Below are positions 52,401-61,400 of a DNA stretch of 64,000 nucleotides, one piece after another. A program made the position numbers and the translations under genes. The notes under the pieces were generated by a model. The model did not search any database. It saw only the letters and a program-made list of their open reading frames with translations, and was not told the origin of the DNA. How positions within the stretch are numbered: the stretch's first letter is position 1; the number at the start of each line of letters is the position of its first letter. This DNA is from Blastomussa wellsi (taxonomy: Eukaryota > Cnidaria > Anthozoa > Scleractinia > Plerogyridae): the NCBI GenBank assembly GCA_947652115.1, contig OX393562.1, positions 17,765,599 to 17,829,598 on the forward strand, given 5' to 3'.

Positions 52401-55400
52401 TTCTCGATATCGAGACCTAGACTTTTAAAGCGAATCAACGTCCCTTGTAGTATACATGTAGGTCTTCAACACTGCAAGGTTTGAAAAAATGCTATGAGAG
52501 CATTTTTGAAAAAAAGCGAGTTGAATATTTTGCAGTCAAAATTTAAAAGTTTGTCTCAGTATCTGTTAGTTCGCTGATTCCAGCGACTTCCTGCAGACTG
52601 AAACAATGTCCTTTCCATGTTTTATACCTGTGGCATAGAACAACTTTCCTGAAAGGTTTCGTCTAGTTTGCTTCACTAGATCTCTTTCTACGAAGTCAAA
52701 AGAAATGTCTTTAATATTCACGTTTTTCTCATAGAAGGAACGTCTTTGATATGGGAGCATCTATATAAAAACTAGTTGATAGAATTTTGTTACAAAATCT
52801 CTAGATCGAAAGTATAACATGTTATGTGCTTTCCCTGAAAATGTCAAAAGGCATTGAACTATTTTAAGAGCGCGAAATAATTATAAAAATATAGGGTACC
52901 TTTGTATTTGTTGCTGTCAGATTTTTTGTTGACAGCTGGTTTATTTCAGAAGTTTCCCTTTTGTCTATATTCTACATATTTGTGTGCTGTGGAATCAGCA
53001 AGTTTGCCATGCTTAACTTGTCGCACTTGACTAAAGCCTGGGCGATCGTGAAAATTTTATTCTTAATACGATAACAGTTAATTAGCATAAGGCTGCGGTG
53101 AGGCATCACATGAGGAAGTGTAGCAGCTCTCGTTTAAGATTGCAATTCTACTGCAGTTATTATTGTTTTAGGTTCTACAGCATTATTCCTGCCATTCATG
53201 TCAGACCTTATGAGAGCTGCTACATCACCTATCGCAGTCTCACAGGTGTCGCCACAGCCTTATGCTAATTGCTATTGTAATAAGAATGAAATTTTCACGA
53301 TCACTTGGGCTGTAGTCAGGCATGACAAACTTGCTGGTTCCATAGCACACAAATATGTAGAATATAGACAAAAGGGAAACTTCTGAAATAAACCAGCTGT
53401 CAACAAAAAAATCTGATAACGAAACTTTCCGTAACAGATGCAAAGGTACCTATATTTTTATAATTATTTCGCACTCTTAAAATAGTTCAATGCCTTTGAA
53501 ATTTTCAGGGAAAGCACATAACATGTTATACTTTCGATCTAGAGGATCTAGAGATTTTAAAAAAATTCTGTCAACTAGTTTTTACATAGATGCTCCCATA
53601 TCAAAGGCGTTCCTTCTATGAGAAAAATGTGAATATTAAAGACATTGCTTTTGAGTTCATAGAGAGAGATCTAGTGAAGCAAACTAGACGAAACCTTTCA
53701 GGAAAGTTGTTCTATGCCAAAGGTAAAAAGCATGGAAAGGACATTGTTTCAATCTGGAGGAAGTCGCTGGAATCAGCAAACTAACAGATACTGAGACAAA
53801 CTTTTAAATTTTGACTGCAAAATATTCAACTCGCTTTTTTTCAAAAACACTCTCATAGAATTTTTCCAAACCTTGCAGTGTTGAAGACCTACATGTATAC
53901 TACAAGGGACGTTGATTCGTTTTAAAAGTCTAGGTCTCGATATCGAGAAAAATGTCGATTTTCAGATTTTCAGAAACCATTGTTTCGTTGCTGTGGTAAT
54001 ACCAATGCTAATGAAATCTACATTTTTGGAAACATTATTCAATCTCTAGTACATGTGCCAAAAGTCTTGCCCGACCGACCCAAGACAGTGAAGTCTTAGC
54101 TTTTTAAAGTTGGGTTGGTGTGGTTCTGAAAAACTGAGATGAGCCACCTTAAGCCAAACAGGCTCATACATATAGCTGCTGGCACTTAACTGCAGTTTCT
54201 GTAGCATGAAGTGGCAAGGAGTATTTCTACTCCCCTGGATGGATGCTAGTCCATCACAGGTTATACCCCAGCATTCTGTCAGGTTGATCCAACAATTCGC
54301 TGGTACCCATTTATACTCCTCAGTGAAGGGAGAAACTGTGAGAGTAAAGTGACTTTCCCAAGAACACAACACAGTGTCCTGACCAGAATTCAAACCCATG
54401 TATTCACCATTAAGCCACCGAGACTCCCCATGTCGATTGTCATCTAAATCTTAAACATCCTCGTTCCTTTTTCATTTATTATTTTGTCTTTTGACTTAGT
54501 TAATACAATAACTCAATATCTCACAGTTGCTTTGTGCTATCATGGGGACTGGGATAAGCTCCGGCATGATGGCCCACTAGGCTCGAATGCAGACCTTATC
54601 CAATTTATTTGAACTTACTTTTTTTAGATGCACAAAATTCCTTTCAATTTGAAGAACATCTGAGTATTAATTATAGTTTTCGAAGGTAAGATAACACCAA
54701 ATATGTAATAAATAAACTATACACACGGCAAAGTTGCAATAACAGGCCATTTTTTCAAGATGCATCAGCCATGAAATAGCTATTACAGTGAAATGCTTTG
54801 TTGTTGTTGTTTTCTTGGAGTGAAAGTAATGGCATCCATTGTAATTTGTTCATATTATCTTTGGTTTACTTACAGAGTTTGGAGCAAGGCCAAAAATTCC
54901 CATAGAAAATTCAATGAATATCCCATAGCTCATCACTTTTTTGACAAAGCCTGGTAAGACCATCCCCACCTAAGGAAGAATGGAACACAACAAGAAGTCA
55001 AAGAAGAAAATACAGGAAAGTAGAGCATCTGCAGAACATGCATAAGGCAGGACAAGGAAAAGGACAATGCCTTGGGACAAGGAAAGGTTGAATCATGTTC
55101 GATTTCTCCGCACGCACATCATTGTTTTTTTCAGGGGCAGTATTCACAGTATTCAGCCCTTTAGAAGATTTCAACTGACATTTTTTGTTTCCTGTTGATC
55201 TCAACCATGTACACTACACAACCCTGTTTAACACTCCATGGTCTGTCATCTTATAGATCATAGAAATGACGTCACAGAATGTTCAAAACTAAAGTGGAAC
55301 CATGAGCCATTAGGCGAGTGGTTTCACTGCAACGTTTTGAACATTTATTTTTATGGTGTCATTTCTATGGTCTATAAAACTGAAGACCTGGGAAAAAATT

Positions 55401-58400
55401 TGACGTGATGGATTAGTTTTATTCAATAACACGGAAAATTCATTGGTGAATTAGATGGAAAATCAGTGTCAAATTGTGCATGCACATGGCATCTCATAAC
55501 ACTGCATTTTTACCCAGTAATCCTGAAGCCACCAAATGTGTAGGAAATTTCGTCCTCAATGCTCACTTCTCACAACTTGCCAGATTCTGTTTCATAGAGA
55601 GTGGGTCCAATTTATAACGTCTTACGCAATTTTTATTATGTTGTGTTGCATACTGTCATTTCCATGCTCTATACTCTCATGCAACATAGCTCTCAACCAA
55701 TGAGTGCCTGAGAATTGTCTTGGCTATTGCATATTGCATGGGTGAAAGAGTCTTATACTTAATTACTTACCTCCAGGTCTTTAAAGTTGATTAAAATCCT
55801 CTTATCTGATGCTGCTTTAAGAAGAGAAGGTTTCAATGAAACCATCTGTAAGTGCGGTCAAGAAGAAATGCTTATTACAAGTTTCCTACAGGATGTACAG
55901 TACTCACCAGATAAATAAAAATGCATATGGCACAAAATCCCAACTAGAAGGGGGCTCACCAGCATGGAGGAGTTGAATCAAGAACCACTTAACACAAATC
56001 CAGTTACTGACAGGCAGGATGATTTGAACCTGGGACCTCTGGTCCAAGCTCCTAACAACTAGCTTGGCCTCACTGCCTCATGTATAGCCTGCATGCAGCT
56101 GTCTACTATACTTTCCCACTTTAAGAAATAGCAGATGGCTGCACACAGGCTAACTCCTGAATCCCATTATAAGAAGTGTTTGAAAGGTATCCATTAACAA
56201 ATATATCATTATGCTCTTTGCACCTGGGTATTCATATGCTGGTGTGTAATGTAGGGATAACCTCACTGCACTGCTTTCCCCCTTTGGATGGACTTGTCCA
56301 AGAAAATTGAGTACGAGTGTGAACCTCGGTTAAAAAACAGCTCTTGTAGATAGACACCACCCATAAGCATTTTCTATTGCACAGATAACAGTTTGCATTT
56401 GCGTGACGTTTATCAAGGGGCGTGTTACAAAATTAAGACCATTTAGCTCAGTCTATCTTGTCATGGAACAATTTGCAAAATACATTATACTTACATTAAT
56501 GGAGCGATTTATAGCCTGCATGCAGCTGTCAAATAGGAAACGGCTGCATACAGTCTACGCGATTTATAGCATGACAATTGCTTTAAATATCAGATCTTAT
56601 CTATGGTCTATGATATAATTATTTAATTAGCAAGTAAGTAGAGGATACAATGGACTTGTCTTTGTTCTTGCCATAATAAACAACATTTGCCAGTCTCATT
56701 GGGGGTTTGTACACAGAAAGAAGAGCCTCACAGTTACTCAGATGGTCGGACAAATGGGAAACCGGAAGAAATGCTGGCGTGCCACCGGGATGAAGTAAAA
56801 CATCCAGGCCTTCAGCTGTACTGTTCACCACATCGGCTTCTAGTAACTGTTAAAAAGGCAATCAAGATCAGTGCAGAGATTTCTATCAGCAGCAAAATAA
56901 AGTACTTTGATTCCTAAGGCATAATCACAAAACAAGCATATACTTTGGTTTCTGCATTACGCTTTGTAGTTGGTTTAAAAAGCTAGTGCCACTAATAGAC
57001 TTCTTTAGCTCCCTAGAGAATTTTTCCTTTATTTATCTGCAAATTATTCATTAGTCACTGTTGGAAGAAACCTTTCACATTGAAATGCACTGAATTTGAC
57101 ATATTGTGACTTTTTGGCAAATCACAGGCTGAACGAATATGTTGCGGTGGGTGGCACCAGTCAAATGCTTGGCCATTTTTGTGAACTGTATTTACGTCAT
57201 AATAAGTCATGTGAAGATAAAACAGAAATGGATGGCAATGCACAGATGAAACTTATATTCAAATTGTTTAATGATTAAAAACTTGTAAAAGTTCAATTCT
57301 GTGGTAAGCCACCTGGGTGCAGTGGCTTATTTATTTTGGGTACTTTGGAGGGGTGGCTATTTAATTTAGCAAAATGAAGCCCTCTGTAATTTCGGCTTAC
57401 AAAATTGATGCTAACAGTTTAGTAAGATGTGATTACACTTAATTATTCACCCAATCAATGATATTTAATCACATTACAAATTAACTTACAGCTCCTACAA
57501 CTTTGTCATCTCCCAAAGCTGTGCCAGGCCTGGAGCTTGTCTGCAAGGATCATACAACCAAAGTTTTAGTGAAAACAGTCTCACAGGATTGGTCAAGTGT
57601 TTCATGCAGTGATATACCTTAAATGAGAGCCTCAACCTGGCCTGATCAGGCTGACAACTCAGCACATGGCACGCCATCACTTGTCCAATGTAGAATGCAC
57701 TGCGAGGATCAGTATCAGCTGGAATCCTGTTCATTTCAAAAATAACACAACCATCAAGAACTTCTTTGATATGTAAATTATCAACACGGAATTGATAAGT
57801 AATTAGTATTTCAAAAGTTGCACTTTGTCAGAGAAAACTGCAAATTATGGGTATTGGTCATGCTCAACTGGGGCCAGTACCTGTAAATGTACACCACAGC
57901 ACCAAAAGGTATCTAGGGTAGTTTATGGTTGCTTGAAAGAAGTACAAGGTGTTTCAATGCTGCAGGAAACATGAGTACATTCATTCATGGCTTCTAGTCC
58001 TTTACAAGGTAATGCTGTGAAGTTCTTGATATCAAGCAATAACTAATGCCACTACCTGAACTACCTTTGACATTGTCGAATATGATGAAACGCTTCTGTA
58101 TGACAGACTTTCTTGAAACAGCTGTTAGGTTACAACGGTGTACAAACCCAGTTGCCTAGTATCAAGCCAGTGCTAGATTATCCTGGTTTAAATTTAGTAG
58201 CATAAAGCGACTTAAGAAGAATTACTCCCCATGGGTATGATGCTAGTCCACTGCAGGGTAATTTCCGGTACCCCCCAAACTTAAATCACTTGCAGCGTTT
58301 GTTTATACACCCACCAAGTGTAGAGAGACACAGTGAGAGTTAAGTGTCTTTCGTAAAGAACACAACACAATGTGCCTAGCTAGAGTACAAACCCAAACTG

Positions 58401-61400
58401 CTTGATCCAGAGTTCGGCGCACTAGCCATTTGGCCTCGACACTGCTGTAAGCAAGATACTGGTATTATTTTACAGTACTCACCCAAGTTCGCATCGAGGC
58501 ACTAGTCCCTTGACGTTATTGTAGAATGCCACAAAGCAGCCAAAGTCTTTGATGGCAGTAATAAAACCATGAGAGCTGACCCCTGGCTTAGCATCACTGA
58601 AATCTGTAATAAGCGGAAGTGAGGACTCTACCAATGTCTTCTTGTGAGTGAGCAACATTCGGCGACGATCTGGCTCAACTGAAAGAACCTTAAAGAATGA
58701 AAGAGATTCAGCATCCTCAACAATGACAGATGCTTCAAACAATGACAATGACAATGTGACCAATATTGCTTGGCCTGGCATTACACTTCTCCCAAAATAA
58801 AATATTGTATATGCTGTGGTTTGTATTTGCCTTTTACTTGAAGTCAGCTTCATCATTGTTAATTTCTCCTTTATTTCTAGCAGTATTTAAACTAAAAATG
58901 AATGCAACATGACTGAAATTTGGTGGCTCAGAATAACTGATGGTAGGATTACATTACACATCAACACCATAATTAAGGGGTAAGTCTGCATACGAGGCCC
59001 GATTAGACCAGAACTTAACCTGGTTTCCTTAGCACAAAGTGTCTAGGAGCATTTCTACTCCCCTCTGAATGGGATACTAGACAAGTCTATCGTATGATCC
59101 CCCCCCCCCCCCCCCCTTCTTCCAACATTAAATTTGCCTGTACCCATTTATACACCTGGATGAAGAGAGAGACTACAAGAGTGAAATGCCTTGCCCAAGA
59201 ACACAATGCAGTGCCCAAGCCAGGGCTCAAACAAAGATCGCCTTTATCTGGAGTTCAGTACACAAGCCATCAGGCCACTACGCCTCCCATAATTGTGAGG
59301 GGACTACCGGTAAATACAGTATGTTTTGATACCAACATTCCCCCTAGCCTCTTGACACTTCAATTATACTAACCCTACATTTGACAACTTTTCCTTCTTT
59401 TAGCTTCTTCTCTGGGTGTTGCAGGTTGATATCTGCTAAGTGGAGTGTAGTACACAGGCCTCTGATGTGGTCTGATACAGAAACGAGCATTCCAAACTTC
59501 TCCAAAGTTATTATCTTGCCCTAAAAAAGAACGAGATGTGTAACAGTCAAGTACACTGCTGGTAACTGAATGTTGTATCTAGCAGAACTGTTAAAAATTC
59601 CACACAGAAAGCAATATACAAAAAAGAACTTATTATTATTGCAATTATGATAAACTCTGGAATTTTTGTTACAAGATCCTGCCAGTGGGAGGCTATGCCA
59701 GAAAACAGCCTTGCCAGGAAGAGTCGTTGCTGAAATCAGTCCTAAACGACAAGGCCAAGCTGCCAGGAGCTGCCCCTCCTGGAGGACATTTTACTACTAT
59801 AATAAAAATTCTTACCAGGTTTAAGACTTAAGAGGGCCTACCAGAAGGAGGCAGCAATAATGTTCGCAAATGTATAACATGTATTTACCTTGATCACAGT
59901 TCCAGGCTTGATGTCATGATAGCGTAAGAATGGCTGCTCAATGACAGACCTAAGTAGGTAACATCACACGTAAAATATAGTTAAATGACATTTAACATAG
60001 TTAACGACCGGGAGCAAATAGCAGCAGTGAGGCGTTGTAGTTGCGTTGTGCCCGTTTGTGGCGTTTTAGCGTTGTATTTAGCGTGGTAGGGGGCGTTTTA
60101 GCGTTTGGTAGGCAGTTTGGGGCTTGGGGGCACCTTTGTGGCCAGCGATATTACATACAAGTGTTTGCGTGCGCCAGCGCATGTGCTTCGTTGTGCCAAC
60201 GTTGTGCTCAACCTTTGCGTTTGTAGTGTAGCTGGTTCGTGGCGTAGTGGAGTTTCTTGAAGTTGTGCGTGCATTTTCCTCGTCCCCTCCCACCCTCCCT
60301 TGTTGTTATCGTTTTATTTATTTATTTTATTTATTTTATTTTATTTTATTTTTAGTTGTTAATTTTATCACTTATTTATTCAGTTATTTTTGCTTATTTA
60401 CACTGAGCCTCTGGTCTCAGTGTGACGGGTGCTTTTAGGGGGCTTGGCGTCGGGGGCTCGTGGCTGGGTTGCGGGTGGTACTGGTCCCTTGGGTGTTCTT
60501 CTGCCTTGGGGTGTGATTGCGGTTGCAGCCCCTGGGCCCCCTGGGGGCATCCAACCTCCATTTTTGCGACCTGGGCGTTAATCACTATTAAAGGCTTGTA
60601 GTATTAACTGAGGTAAGTTCTGCACTACAGCTACTGAATACACTGTATCATTCACTGATTTCCATTCCCAGGCTTATATAATTAGTGAGTACTACATATA
60701 TCAAGAAAACAAAAGTTTAAACTTACTTTTCCATAGTCAAGTTAACCAAGCCATCTAACGAACTGAAGCCTAGAATACGGCACCTTTAGAAAAATGGAAT
60801 AAGTTATCATTACCACTAAATTTAGTGATACGTAACCCTCTGAATAAAAACTCCTATGAAAATAGGCTTTCGTCAATCAAACCTTCTTTAATTTTATTAA
60901 TGATCTCACAATTAAACCCTTTGATTAGGCATTAATTTTCTATAACCAAAGTACCTTTCACCAACTGCTCACAGGAGTTTAGATTCAATGGGTATCTATG
61001 AATTTCAATGTGAATCACTGAATTTGATAGTAATGCAAAATGTATATTGCATTTTTAATTAGAGTGTGAATACAAACCAAAACACAGGAAGGACACAGCG
61101 AATTTCTCAAACTCATTGATAATTCATGAGCTAATGACCCAATCAGGTGGGGCAAGCAGCACCTCATTGAAGCGGCAATGCCATTGGGCATTGGAACAAT
61201 AGAGAACACTCTTAAACAAAGCCTCTAGCCCTGATAACAAAGAAGTCTATTGTAAAGGAGAACGAATGAAAAAAATATGTTCATATGAGGTGCTGGACTA
61301 CTCAATCAGGTTGCATCAATTCAGTCAGTTGCATGTACATGTACTGTGTATGTTGATACCCAATGAACAAATCAATCAAGAAACATTTGATTAGTTCAAA

